A stretch of 64,000 nucleotides of DNA, taken from positions 8,040,463-8,104,462 of the forward strand of contig CM029672.1 in the NCBI GenBank assembly GCA_017311315.1, given 5' to 3'. Below the pieces are notes generated by a model. The model saw nothing but the letters and a program-made list of their open reading frames with translations. It made no database searches and was not told the origin of the DNA. Shown here one piece after another: positions 46,580 through 57,025 of the stretch (positions are counted from its first letter, which is position 1; every line of letters begins with the position of its first letter). A program made the translations under genes and the position numbers. Source of the stretch: Dendrocalamus latiflorus (taxonomy: Eukaryota; Streptophyta; Magnoliopsida; Poales; Poaceae).

Positions 46580-47245
46580 ATGCTGCTGCAGGCAGAGAAG
46601 CGGCGCAAGGAGCCGGAGGCAGAGGATGCTGCGGGGAAGGGGGAGTACGGCGCTGTGCCCAGGGCCTCTGTTAGATCCAACGCCGACCCTAATGCGTGCA
46701 GTGAGTATTTTCGTTTTCCCTTTCGTTTCCGTCAGATTGGGAACTCGCTGAGTGTGCTACTAATCTTTTGACCATAAAATACTTAGTTGAAGGTCGATCT
46801 GCTAAATTTTGTACAGAATCTCACTTTGGTTTGCCGATCCGTCAATACTTGCATGCTTCCTCACCATTCAAGCTAAGTTTTTGACCATAAAATACTTAGT
46901 TGAAGGTCGATCTGCTAAGTTTTTGCCATTGTCTATCTCATTTCTGCCGTTTCTACCAATTGATTCTACTGCAGATTGGGACAGAGCACTAAATTCATTG
47001 AGCCAAAATACAAAGGAGCTATGGAGGAATACAAGCAATCAGGTGTATCCTTCTGCTGTTTTTTGTTTTGTTTACCTTCTATTTATGTATGAATTTGAAT
47101 TGCACAAGAGTAAAATACTATGTGGATCAGGTGTGAACATAGTCTACTTCGATGGATCTGGATGCCTGATTGATTGATTGTCGACATGCCTCCCTCAAAT
47201 CTTGCAAGACTGCTGCTGTTCTGGAATCACAGAATGCATATCCTG
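46580..47245 (+). pseudogene. Captured multi-exon gene fragment inside the PIF element
   Basis: Three exon-like blocks keep one reading frame: 46580-46700 (MLLQAEKRRKEPEAEDAAG to NADPNAC, donor GTGAGT), 46975-47042 (WDRALNSLSQNTKELWRN, acceptor TGCAG, donor GTGTAT) and 47209-47245 (TAAVLESQNAYP, acceptor GCAAG, donor GTAAGA). The upstream part (46250-46580) is GC-rich like a grass 5' leader and has an alternative ATG at 46480. Both introns have splice-like borders. No stop codon follows, so it is the 5' part of a host gene. I do not recognise the family. It lies between the left end and the 3' end of the transposase gene. Confidence 0.5.
46766..46925 (+). repeat. 40-bp direct repeat in the captured fragment's intron
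   Basis: The block TTTTGACCATAAAATACTTA to GATCTGCTAA(A/G)TTTT occurs at about 46768 and about 46880, 112 bp apart. It duplicates part of the first intron of the fragment. Confidence 0.75.
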
Positions 47246-47667
47246 GTAAGAATGCATTAGCCAGTTACTAGCAGAAGTATGATGTGTTCACTGATTTGGT
47301 TTCCTTTTCAAATGTCTTAATAATTTCTCTTAATATAATGTATTAGAGCTGATAAATATTCAGCCTTCAGATTTATTTTAGAGCAAATGTCGTTCTCTGT
47401 CAAGGCGTTAATATATATTTCATACTTCAGATTGTGTTGCTACTACAAACTACACAATACCTTACCAAAAATAAAGAGAGAGTCCAAGTAAAATAACTTG
47501 AACAAGATGACTGCTATTGTATTGAGCACATTCCGTGAAACTGCAGAGCCGTAGCAAACTTGAAAATTACAGAATAACAGTACAAATAATAATCCATTTG
47601 AAAACGTCATAAAGAAATAATGTGTGTTTGCTGATAACAAAAGTTTAAGATGATGAAAGAGTGACTA

Positions 47668-49064
47668 CTAATCCTGACATGGATGTGCAGTACGTTGTTG
47701 ATGATTACTCCACAGCTGCCGAGCAATGTTTCCACGGACACGCTCACCAGCAGCCCGTTCATCTTCTCTCATATTTGATTGACTTCTTACTTGTTGATGA
47801 CCATGGGCATCATTCTCTTGCATGCCCAAATTCTCATAAACCCCAAACAACTCATCATCCTGTGTAGCCTTCCTTATGAAGTTATGGATTATGCAGCACG
47901 CCATTACAATTTTTACTTGAGTCTCATATGGATAAGGCATTCCTCCTTTAACTTTCAAAATTGGAAAACGGGCTTTCAAAACACCAAAAGTGCGTTCTAC
48001 CACATTACGTAACTGTGCATGTCGATGGTTGAATAAATCTTTTTCATCTTTGTACCGCCGGTTACTTCCACGGAAAGTACCAATATGATACCGATCCCCT
48101 CGATAGGGTGCAACGAATTGTGGTGTATTTGCATATCCCGAGTCGACTAGATAGTATTTACCTGCAAGGTCATTTGTCATTCAACCACTACTACATTACA
48201 AAAGATGGAAGCTCTTGGCAGTTCACAAAATTTTCCATTTACCTTCTGGAACAATAAAACCTCCGCTAGTAACAGCCCATCTAAGCACAGCTTGATCTGA
48301 TGCTGAACCTTCCCATCCAGCAACCACATATGTAAATGTCATGTCAAATGACACTACTGCCATAACATTTTGAGATGGAAAACCATGTCTATTTCTATAT
48401 GGAGTTTGCTCTTCAAAATTGATTTTTGCCTCAATGTGTGTGCCGTCGATTGCTCCAAGGCAGTTCTTCAAAGATATGGTTCATTAATAAAAACAAATAG
48501 TAAAATAGATAGGAACAGTTGTAAACGAGAGAGAAATTTTACCTTAAAATATGGGTAATACTTTGGATTGGCTCGAATTCGCTGGGGCACTTCGTTGGGT
48601 GGGTCTTTTATGTAAATATCACGCAAACCATTTATTGCATCTAAAACATTGTTGAAGTGCCGGCTAATTGTTTCTCCTGAATGCTGAAATCTATCCTGGA
48701 TGACACGATTCCTAACACTGTGACCGATAGTATGCAAGAACATCACTAGTTGTTCATCCACCGTCATTCTTAGTGTATCACGAAGCAAATTTCTGTCACA
48801 CAGTTCGTCCCTTAGCAAGTTGAAAGTGTGCTTATCAACACGTAGTTGATCAAAAAATCTTATAGGATGCCCTTCAAGTAGTTGTCGTGTCCGTTCAACA
48901 CCACTTACTTCGGAAGTGTTACGGCTACTTTTGAAAAGTCTAGTGAAGAACACATCACGAAATAATGACACAGCTGCTATGTTATTAATAATCAACTGCT
49001 CTGAATCAGAATTATCATCATCGACTCGTGATGAGCTCATGGTACCCTGCATAATGTATAACAA
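47668..49064 (-). CDS. PIF/Harbinger DDE transposase
   Basis: Exons 49064-48543, 48465-48243 and 48161-47668, with GT-AG introns and matching phases. The first exon holds the helix-rich DNA-binding region (MTVDEQLVMFLHTIGHSVRN, FQHSGETISRHFNNVLDAI). The DDE_Tnp_4 core follows: CLGAIDGTHI (first Asp), DSGYANTPQF (second Asp) and NVVERTFGVLKARFPIL (Glu), with ACCIIHNFIR after it. All three catalytic residues are present. An upstream Met (49064) and MSSSRVDDDNSDSE (49040) are both possible starts. It cuts and pastes the element, with TTA/TAA target sites, together with the Myb-like partner. The frame is intact, so it could be functional. Confidence 0.9.
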
Positions 49065-49236
49065 TCAGTGGGTTGAAACAAAACAAATGTACATAGTGAA
49101 TTGATTAAGAAACTCCAGCAAATCTCAATAACTTGGAAACCATATTTAATACATATTGTTCCAACATCAAACGAAACTAAAATGCATAGAGTCTACGTTG
49201 ATAAACTATCTTAAAATAAGCTTCTAATTGATAAAT

Positions 49237-50255
49237 CTAAAGTCCATGTATCCATAAAGTGCGCATCTCCTCATCCATCTCAACAAATACTCCCCTTTGT
49301 TCAGCATTTGTAAATGTGGCTGCAGCCTTTACTTTCTGTCTTGGATCAACATCACTCATATTCTTCAGTATTTCCATGCACACTTTCACTGAGTATGCTT
49401 CCTCCTGTAGGGCTGCTCTTTTCTTCATTTCGGCTATTTTGGAAGTTGCATTTGCAAGGCTATCTATTGCATTTACAGCATCATCAGCTGTGCGCTTTTG
49501 TCCTCTGGGATTATCTTGTGGTTTACTTCCATTTACATTAGACTTCATCTTTTTCTCTGGCGCTTTTGGATTTTGAGTGCAATTGCTTGGACAAACCACT
49601 TGACTAACATGTTTCTCAATGGATTCATTTTCCTGCACTTCAGCCTCCTCATTCAGATCAATAATTGTAGCCTTGCCAGATAGCATTGCACCTTTCCCTT
49701 TGCTTGATGTAGCACAAAACCCTTGTGCAGTTGAAGTCGCACATATCTCTTGAAGATCTGTCCAGCTAGGCCACACTTTATCACGATATTCTTGAACTGT
49801 ATTGTCTTTCTGCAATGTGTTAGTGTTTTTATTAAATTAGTGCTAAACTTTGGAATCTAATAAAACACCAAAATAGAAAATCTTATATTATAACATACCA
49901 AAATAAGCTCCTCCCATTTTTCATTGGAAGCTTTTATCATTTTGTCATCGTCATCCCAACCAAATCCAGTGTGCTTAAGAAGTTTATTCATGGTAGCATA
50001 GCAGGTCCTGAAGTACTTGTGCCTATTTTTCAGCTGCTGCAATTCAAGTTTCTCAATTCTTTCAGCATTGAAGGAAGCTAAGATTTCACGCCATGCTGCC
50101 TTTGTGTAGGTGGTTCCTTCTTTTCCACCATTGAGGGCTTGATCCTTCAAGATGTTGAGCAGGGATTTGTCTTCGCTGGATTTCCATGTGTGCCTCTTTA
50201 TACAAGTTTTATCCGTGTTTTCTTGCTTGATTTTTTTGTCCACATGTCCCTCCAT
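49237..50255 (-). CDS. PIF/Harbinger ORF1, Myb/SANT-like DNA-binding protein
   Basis: Exon 1 (50255-49899) encodes an N-terminal basic stretch and a trihelix/Myb-like domain (RHTWKSSEDKSLLNIL, TYTKAAWREILASFNA, QQLKNRHKYFRTCYATMNKL, GFGWDDDDKMI, KWEELI). An intron (49898-49810, donor GTATGT, acceptor GCAG) is followed by exon 2 (49809-49237), which gives KDNTVQEYRDKVWPSW, a low-complexity linker with a basic patch (EKKMKSNVNGSKPQ, RGQKRTAD) and a helical end. This is the standard accessory protein of PIF elements; it binds the ends and helps nuclear entry of the transposase. It is upstream of the transposase on the same strand. No lesion seen. Confidence 0.87.
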
Positions 50256-50661
50256 ATTTTTCTAAAAGGAACCGTTAGACCATAGTGATCAATTGTGCAT
50301 ATCCTATTAATCATACACACTAATATCTGTATGAGGACAATGCAATCTAGGAATCACAAACAAATATAACTGACATGTTATTAACCACCACACATGTACA
50401 GATACAACAAGGCATTGCTAGTTCATAGGCACATCTAGGTTAATAGGCTGAAAATGGCGTTCTGTATATAGCATCTGCAAAGTGAAGTAATGCGTTCTGT
50501 ATAGGTCGCCTGCACCTAGTACATGGCCTAACAAGTAAATGCTTGTTTGATCTTTGTGCAGGACACATGTATGATGTGCTTCTCTATCAAAGATGGTCTT
50601 ATTCGATGGCTTTGAATTATTGAATTGAGGCTGTAAGAAGAGAATTTTACCTCAGATCAAT

Positions 50662-50805
50662 GTTTCTCCTGGGCGAAGAACTGAAGACCGATTGATGAAG
50701 ATCCTGGGCGAAGAACTGAAGACCGATTGATGAAGATCCTGGGCGAAGAACTGAAGACTGATTGATGAAGATCCTGGGCGAAGAACTGAAGACCGATTGA
50801 TGAAG
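50662..50805. repeat. 35-bp tandem repeat, four copies
   Basis: The unit GATCCTGGGCGAAGAACTGA + AGACCGATTGATGAA occurs four times with one substitution. It lies about 400 bp upstream of the ORF1 start, in what would be its leader or promoter. Confidence 0.92.
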
Positions 50806-51509
50806 GGAAATTTGCTTCGTCAACTGGACGGCCTTTCCGCAGGAGACTCCACGGCCAGCCGGCAGGAGACTCGACGGCCAACGGATGGAGACTTGCTAAC
50901 CAGGAAGCGGCGGCGCACAACCTTCTCCAATCTGAGTTATTAATCACGCAATCCTTATATTGTGCTTTGGCGGCCAAACTTGTTTAGGCGACAAAAAGCG
51001 GGATTGTGAAAAAAAAATTCCCGCGTTGTGGTGGCTTAACCAGATCGTGGTTATTGAAAACCAGTTCTTCTAAAAACGATGTGGACCTGTTTTTACTAAT
51101 ACCCAGTTTTTTTGTTTTGTGGAAATTGAGTTTACCTTGTACGGGAGTTTGTTGGGAGATCCAAACACAATTTTAGAGGTAGTTACGGTAAAGCTCGTTT
51201 TATGGAGGCTAGTTTTGGTAAAACGCTAGATCCAAACAACCCCTAAGACCCATTCTTGGTGCACGTCGTAGATGTCCAAAACCCGTGGGCCAAATACTTG
51301 CCACCGAGCAAAATACGGCCAGGATCCGTCCCTCTCGCATAGCACTGTTCCACCGCAAGATCATCGGCATCCTTGCTTGTGCGTACACATCACGCACAAA
51401 TGTGCGGCCATTGGCCGGCATGTGCAGTGCAGAGAGGATCACGCAGGCGCGAGGAAGGGGAAGGCCGGAGGAGTTGCGACAGTGGCGTCGTGGGCGGTGG
51501 TACCACCGT

Positions 51510-52138
51510 CAGGGCCGTCTTAGAGGGGAGGGCAGCAAGTGCGACGGCCGGGGGCCCATGCCACAGAGGGGCCCATGAGTATATGTATGTATATAGTACT
51601 TAATATATGTATTTGGCATATTGAAATGAAAATTTAAAGGCCCATACACTTAGCACAAGTCCAGCAATCAATCAGGAATTAGCTTGCCGTCGCTTCCTAT
51701 TCTGATATTCGGCTATTCTCGATCGCCGACCGATGATCGTTTCGCCTCCCTATCGCCCAGCCCAATCGCCAGACGCGGCGACGCCGCTTCGTGAGGCGCG
51801 ACACCATGAAGCCACGACACGCCGACGCCGCTCGTCCGCATGCGACGAGGGATGGGCCCCATGCCCCCATGAGCGGACGGCGGACGACTGGACAAGATCA
51901 CCCATCACCGATCAGGTTTCTTAAAAAGCACTGAAGCATTATTTTTTTTATTTGAGGTAATCATAATAGTTATTTTACCGTTCTTTTAGTTTGTTTATTG
52001 TACTATCATTATCTTTTATGAACTAAACATATGCTACAAGTTAACTCTTATTAGTAGTACTATATACTTTATTAAAAAATTAGATTGTTGAGCCGTCTTG
52101 CTTGCCCAAGGGCCCTTGAAATTGTTGAGACGGCCCTG
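51510..52138. mobile_element. Non-autonomous hAT element (629 bp)
   Basis: Ends CAGGGCCGTCT on both strands. A perfect 8-bp target duplication ACCACCGT lies at 51502-51509 and 52139-52146. Inside each end a GGGCCC block follows. No transposase domain. It is inserted in GC-rich DNA 260 bp from the PIF right end. Confidence 0.88.
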
Positions 52139-52146
52139 ACCACCGT

Positions 52147-55100
52147 GCACTGGGGCGCGCCTGACGGTTTCCTGAGAGCTATCATGTCAAGCCATCCATT
52201 CAATTCAGAGCTCCAATTATTCCGCCGTACTCCGCAGGCATTGCGCTCGCCTTCGCGTCGCACCAGAGTTTTTTTAACTTCTACCTCTCCCCGAGGGACA
52301 CCCCTGTTCATTTCGGGGCCGGAAACAAAGTGTTGGTTTTTTAATTTCGATTTTTGTTTTTCTGGTTTTGTTTTATCTTTTTTCTTTATATTTCATAGAG
52401 ATATAACTATATACTTTTATTTCTCTTTATTTTCTTTTAATTATATAATTCAAAAAAACTAATTGTTATTATAGTACGATTTTAATCAAAAATAAACATA
52501 ATTTCCTGCCGCTGCATCCTGTGTACCTTCTCCCTGCTGTGTGCATCAGGCACACTCTCTATTTTGGTTACGCCTATAGCTCGTTCGGTGTGCCAACGCT
52601 AGCGGTCGTTTCAGCGAGGAGATACATTCAGTGATTCAAGGCAAAAAAAAACCCCTTAAAAAGGATTTGTTGTCAGGTATCACCTGAAAAATAAACTGAA
52701 TTGCAGTCGTCAGAGGGGTGACAGGGTAATAGGAGACTATTACTTCTTAGATTGGGCACACTGAAAAGTTATACTAGTTTCCGTGAAGGTGAAATTTACA
52801 CACACACACACATATATGTAAGTACATACTCTCGTTACATGAGAAAAAGCTTTGAGTGAGAACTGAGGTCATGTTTGGAACACGGGACACCCTGAAGGGA
52901 GAAATATGTTACATATATCTGATTTTTTTTCCTTCTTGGCACTTCTCTTGTTGTACGTGTATTATTTCCTTGCGCATGAACAGGCAATAGTAGAGTTTGG
53001 AAAATGTATGAAAAATACAATTGGGGGCATGTTATATTTTAGGCGCGCCACTGTAAGTATGCACTTCTAGTTTTTTGTTTTTAAAAGCCTTTTCCGTCGT
53101 AGTGATCATTGTAGTATCTATCATATGAAACACCAACATCTGCGCTAATAAAATGAAATAAAAACGCACGCACGCGAGCATATATACATGACGATCAGTA
53201 TGCGGCAACGATGTTCATCGCACCCATGCACAGCGCCTCTGCCTATACACTCCTTCCACTCTTGTCTAGCTAGGATCTCAACGTGACATTGATAGATCGG
53301 CCTTTCTCCTAAGAGTGCGAAATTGCCTATAGCTTAAAGTTTTCGTGTATATATGCACAGCAAAGAAAAGCTTGTGTTTCGGCATGCATGCAGCATGTAC
53401 TATCCATATCAAGGCCAAAAGAAGGCGAATTGAAGTGCCACTGTGCCAGAGATTAAGAAAGCTGATATTTTGCCACACAAAGAATTGTTGAAGAAAACAA
53501 GATATTTATAAGAGTGTTGTACTATCAATATCGGTTGTTAACTCCAGGAACCGACATATATATAATTGTAGACTAGCTCTAGTACCATGCATTTTCAGAC
53601 GAACAATTCATGGCACTGCTGAATTGCATGTTAACATCATAACACACTAATTCGTTCAAAAATTAATGAGACCATAACCTAGGAACAGTGTATGCGAGTT
53701 ATACTTGTACACCAAACAATCAAATGCATGATCACGTTCATAACAGAAATTGCTATATCTGCTAGCTTAAGAAAGACAAAAGGAAGAAATGAAAGTTTGA
53801 AGAAAGATCCACAGAAAATGCTTGCTGGAGCTAGCTAGCAGCCGAGAGCAAGTTTTACTGAAAAGAAAGTAGTATATATATAGTTCGTATATATAGCTCC
53901 CTAAATGAAATAAACTTGCTGTGATTTGTTACCCAACCTTTCTTGTCCATACAAAATTTTAAAAACTTTAATTCTTTTTTATAAGAGAGTTCAGAACTAA
54001 AATTTTGTCTTTCGAAATTCTCAAAACCTTCCTTACAAAAAAAACTCTCAAACCCGTGCTTAATTATAACTAATTTGTGAATCATCAAATATAAGATTAT
54101 TTTTAGGATCGTTTATATAAAAATGTTCCTTCAGGTTCAGTACCCCTTTACCTGATACATATTTTTTCAAAAAGAAGAGAAAATTATGTCAGTATATCAT
54201 ATATTATATTGCTACCTTGACATAGTTTAAGAATAGCAAAATCATTGTTCGAGACAAACATTAATTCAATTACTAAGTAAAGCATAAAAAGAAAGCATAG
54301 GAAATAAAAAACCAAATTTTACTATGAAACTAACATGCAAATAATTTTTTTTGACAAGAATAAAAATCCAAATGAAAACGCGTTATATATACACATATAT
54401 GTAACTCAAATGCTCTTCATTTCAAGTTCTACCACACAAATTGCTCCTCTCTTTTTTCCCATTTGTTTCCCTTTCCTTTTTTTTTTCATGATACTCATAT
54501 CAGTAGTGTGAACGTGGCTAGCATCAAAATGCAGCTCCAAATTGCTACAAGACATGCAGGAAAGAACAAGCAAGCAGCCGTATTTTTATCTCACCAGAAA
54601 ACGAGGGCATGAAAGATTCTGATCACAAAAACATGATAGCACTCACTTGAGTACTACTACTGGAATCCTATGATCCTTAACAAAAAAGAAAGGCCTAGCA
54701 AAATGCACGGAATTCAAAGATCAGATCATGCACTCGCGCATCAAAAAGAGAGCAAAGCTAAAGCTGCTGCACATCACCAAAAGTGAGACATCCATCCATG
54801 CACTAAAAGTGAAGTAACTAGCATGCATATAGTACTCTTACACAGAGAAGCATATCTATGAGACTGAATCATCATCAGAACAACAGCAGTTTTTAACTCC
54901 TCATAATTCACAACGTCATCATTGATACAAGCAGAGTTTGAACAAAAAACCCCAAGAAAATGAAAGAAAAAAACCACTCTAGAAGAAAGAGAAAGAAAGA
55001 AGACACCCTTAAAGAGACCAATGCATGAGAACTCAAAAACAGTTCTCTAATTAAGCTTCAAGGGGTAGGAAAGTACTAGTATTAACTTATACATCTAAAG

Positions 55101-55649
55101 AGTTCGCAAATGCAAGGTGGAGTAACCAATTGAGCACACTAATTCAAATGCCAAGATGAGAGAGAGAGAGGGAGGGAGAGAGACTAATGACTTGCACCAC
55201 CATGCTACTGCATGCTCTCATATATCCCCCACACACCGTATGCCCTATATACAAAACACGCCCAAGGAATCGGAGAAGCCAAGAAGTAGCAAATCAAGTA
55301 GTAGCAGTGCTCCACTTACACTTGCTTGCTTGCTTCCCCTCTCATGGCCACCTTCTTCTTCTTCTTGATCCATGCATGCCGTCGCCGTCTAGGTCATCGA
55401 TGGACGGCGAGGAACATGGATGATTGGATGTCCGTCGTGTCTCGGTGAAAGAAACCCAATGAAATTTGGGATCATTGCCGCTAACTTCTGCCCTTGGAGA
55501 TGATCTCTCCATCCACAGTGCTCTCTCTCTCATCTCAGCTTCCCCGCCCACAAATTACATGTTATTTTAGTCAAGAAAAAATTTACCAGAAAAATTAAGT
55601 AGAAAACAAAAGTTAACGACCAGCGAGCTAGCCATTCCTTCCAGACGGG
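52147..55649. other. Intergenic region downstream of the Dof gene, no supported gene
   Basis: The DNA is AT-rich with only short open frames on both strands. The last few hundred bases (55142-55640) hold GA-rich (about 55158-55182) and CTTCTTCTT-type tracts and would include the 3' untranslated region of the Dof gene. A short CA tract is at 52799-52812. No transposon ends or RNA genes were recognised. Confidence 0.5.
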
Positions 55650-56687
55650 CTAGAAGAGGGTGGCAATGGATGATCCGCAGTTAGCGATGTCCGGCCACGC
55701 CGTGGGGACGCCGCCAATGCCGCCGTTGCCCCAGTACAAGAGGGAGGACGCCGCCGGCGCTGTGGCGGCGTTGCTGACCGCCGGGTTGGTGGAAGCTGCC
55801 GCGGCCATGAGCGCGTCCGACGCGATGATGTTGGCGTCGACGTTAGACGACGACGTCGGCAGATCCCAACTCTGCTCCCCGGCCACCGCTGCCTTGTGCT
55901 GCTGCTGCTGCTCCCGGGCGGCCGCCTCTGTCTTGACCTGCAGCTCCTCCAGCCCCGGCACGAGGGAGCCCGACAGCAGCGGAGCGTAGAAGCCGTCCAA
56001 GATCCCACCAGCCCCGTCCTGCAGGTGCTGCTGCCACGGCTTCACTTGGATCTGCGCCGGCGAGCCGGCGCCGTAGCCGAGCCCCAGCAGCTGATCCACC
56101 TGCGTCTGCTGCTGCTGCATCTCGTAGGCGGTGGCGTCCGAGACCACCGACTGCATGGCCTGGAAGAGGCCAAGGTGGTCCCCGCCAGGGCCGCTCCCAA
56201 GAAGAAGCGACGCCAGCGAGGTGCCCCCGGGCAGGCCCAGTGCCGACGTCAACGACGGCAGGGAGCCCGGTGGCGGCAGCGACAACGACGACGCCGAGGA
56301 CGTGACACCTCCAGCCGCGGAGGACGCAGCCCCCGCGCAGGCCGCGGCGGAGGAGCTCCTGTTCCCTCCCGCGCTACCGGCGCTGCTCCTGGAGCGCTTG
56401 TTCTTGCGGCAGCCGCCGCCGACGGGGACGTTGCGGAGCGTGCCGCCGCGCGTCCAGTATCGCTTGCAGGCCTTGCAGAAGTGCCGCGGCTGCGACAGCG
56501 AGTAGTTGTTGTAGTAGCAGAACTTGGTGTTGGCCGAGTCGCACCGCGGGCACCGCAGCGCCTCCGCCCGCGGGTCCGAGACACCACCGCCCGCGCCCGC
56601 TCCTCCCCCAGCCGAGGAAGAGCTACTCCTCGCCCCCGCCGCCGCGGCAGGTTGCACCGCCGCAGCCGCACCGCCCACGCCGGCCAT
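55650..56687 (-). CDS. Dof zinc-finger transcription factor
   Basis: A single-exon 345-residue protein. After a low-complexity Ala/Gly/Ser N-terminus (1-40) comes the Dof domain (about 43-95): LRCPRCDSANTKFCYYNNYS then SQPRHFCKACKRYWTRGGTL and NVPVGGGCRKNKR. The four zinc-binding Cys are in the CX2C-X21-CX2C pattern and the basic tail is present, so it should bind AAAG-core DNA in the nucleus. The remaining 240 residues are Ser-, Gly- and Gln-rich with a Gln/His-rich stretch, and end SLLYWGNGGIGGVPTAWPDI, as in many plant Dof proteins. The start ATG is the first in frame after the leader. Plant Dof factors control seed, vascular and light-linked genes; the target of this one is not known. The extra homopolymer codon runs (GCN, AGC, CAG) are typical. 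Confidence 0.97.
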   Translation of the reverse strand: MAGVGGAAAAVQPAAAAGARSSSSSAGGGAGAGGGVSDPRAEALRCPRCDSANTKFCYYNNYSLSQPRHFCKACKRYWTRGGTLRNVPVGGGCRKNKRSRSSAGSAGGNRSSSAAACAGAASSAAGGVTSSASSLSLPPPGSLPSLTSALGLPGGTSLASLLLGSGPGGDHLGLFQAMQSVVSDATAYEMQQQQTQVDQLLGLGYGAGSPAQIQVKPWQQHLQDGAGGILDGFYAPLLSGSLVPGLEELQVKTEAAAREQQQQHKAAVAGEQSWDLPTSSSNVDANIIASDALMAAAASTNPAVSNAATAPAASSLLYWGNGGIGGVPTAWPDIANCGSSIATLF

Positions 56688-56956
56688 CTATCTCCTCGTG
56701 CGGTCGTCGACAGCTCACACGGCAGCAGCAGCAGCTGAAACCGCGCGAGCTAGCTAACGAAATACGACAGGCCGTCGATCGACGCGAGCCGAGGGGAATG
56801 GAAAGGAAAGAATGGAGAGGGAGAGGGGTGGGTGGGGTTTTCAGGAGGGGGAGCTAGGCTAGCTAGGTTCGCTGACAAGAGCTACAAAACAAGGGGAGGG
56901 GCGCGCAGTGTATTATTGCGCGCTGATGGCGATACTAGCTACTCGATCTCGCCTCT

Positions 56957-56959
<3 letters not shown>

Positions 56960-57003
<44 letters not shown>
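56960..57003 (-). promoter_or_regulatory. (GA)n tract in the Dof 5' leader
   Basis: On the coding strand it is (GA)22. It lies about 270-315 bp upstream of the ATG and just downstream of the TATA box, so probably in the 5' untranslated region. GA tracts are binding sites of plant BBR/BPC factors. Confidence 0.6.
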
Positions 57004-57005
<2 letters not shown>

Positions 57006-57013
57006 GCTGCTTC

Positions 57014-57019
57014 TTTATA
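57014..57019 (-). promoter_or_regulatory. TATA box of the Dof gene
   Basis: TATAAA on the minus strand (TTTATA on the plus strand), about 330 bp upstream of the ATG. The start of transcription would then be near 56985, within the GA tract, giving a leader of roughly 300 nt. No better candidate nearby. Confidence 0.45.
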
Positions 57020-57025
57020 TTCTAC

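Larger units (their letters stand above)
46089..51243 (-). mobile_element. PIF/Harbinger transposon, 5.2 kb, apparently complete
   Basis: Terminal repeats are GTGGTTGTTTGGATCT on the left and GGGGTTGTTTGGATCT on the right strand. TAA flanks both ends (46086-46088 and 51244-51246), the expected PIF target duplication. It encodes both PIF proteins on the minus strand, a Myb/SANT-like protein (50255-49237) and a DDE transposase (49064-47668), with no stop or frameshift that I can see. The left 1.5 kb holds a captured gene fragment on the plus strand. The two gene products are normally both needed for movement. Confidence 0.92.

Noticed and set aside
55896..56738. 280-codon plus-strand frame opposite the Dof gene
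   Set aside because: It is a shadow of the GC-rich Dof coding sequence; the minus strand has the clear zinc finger.
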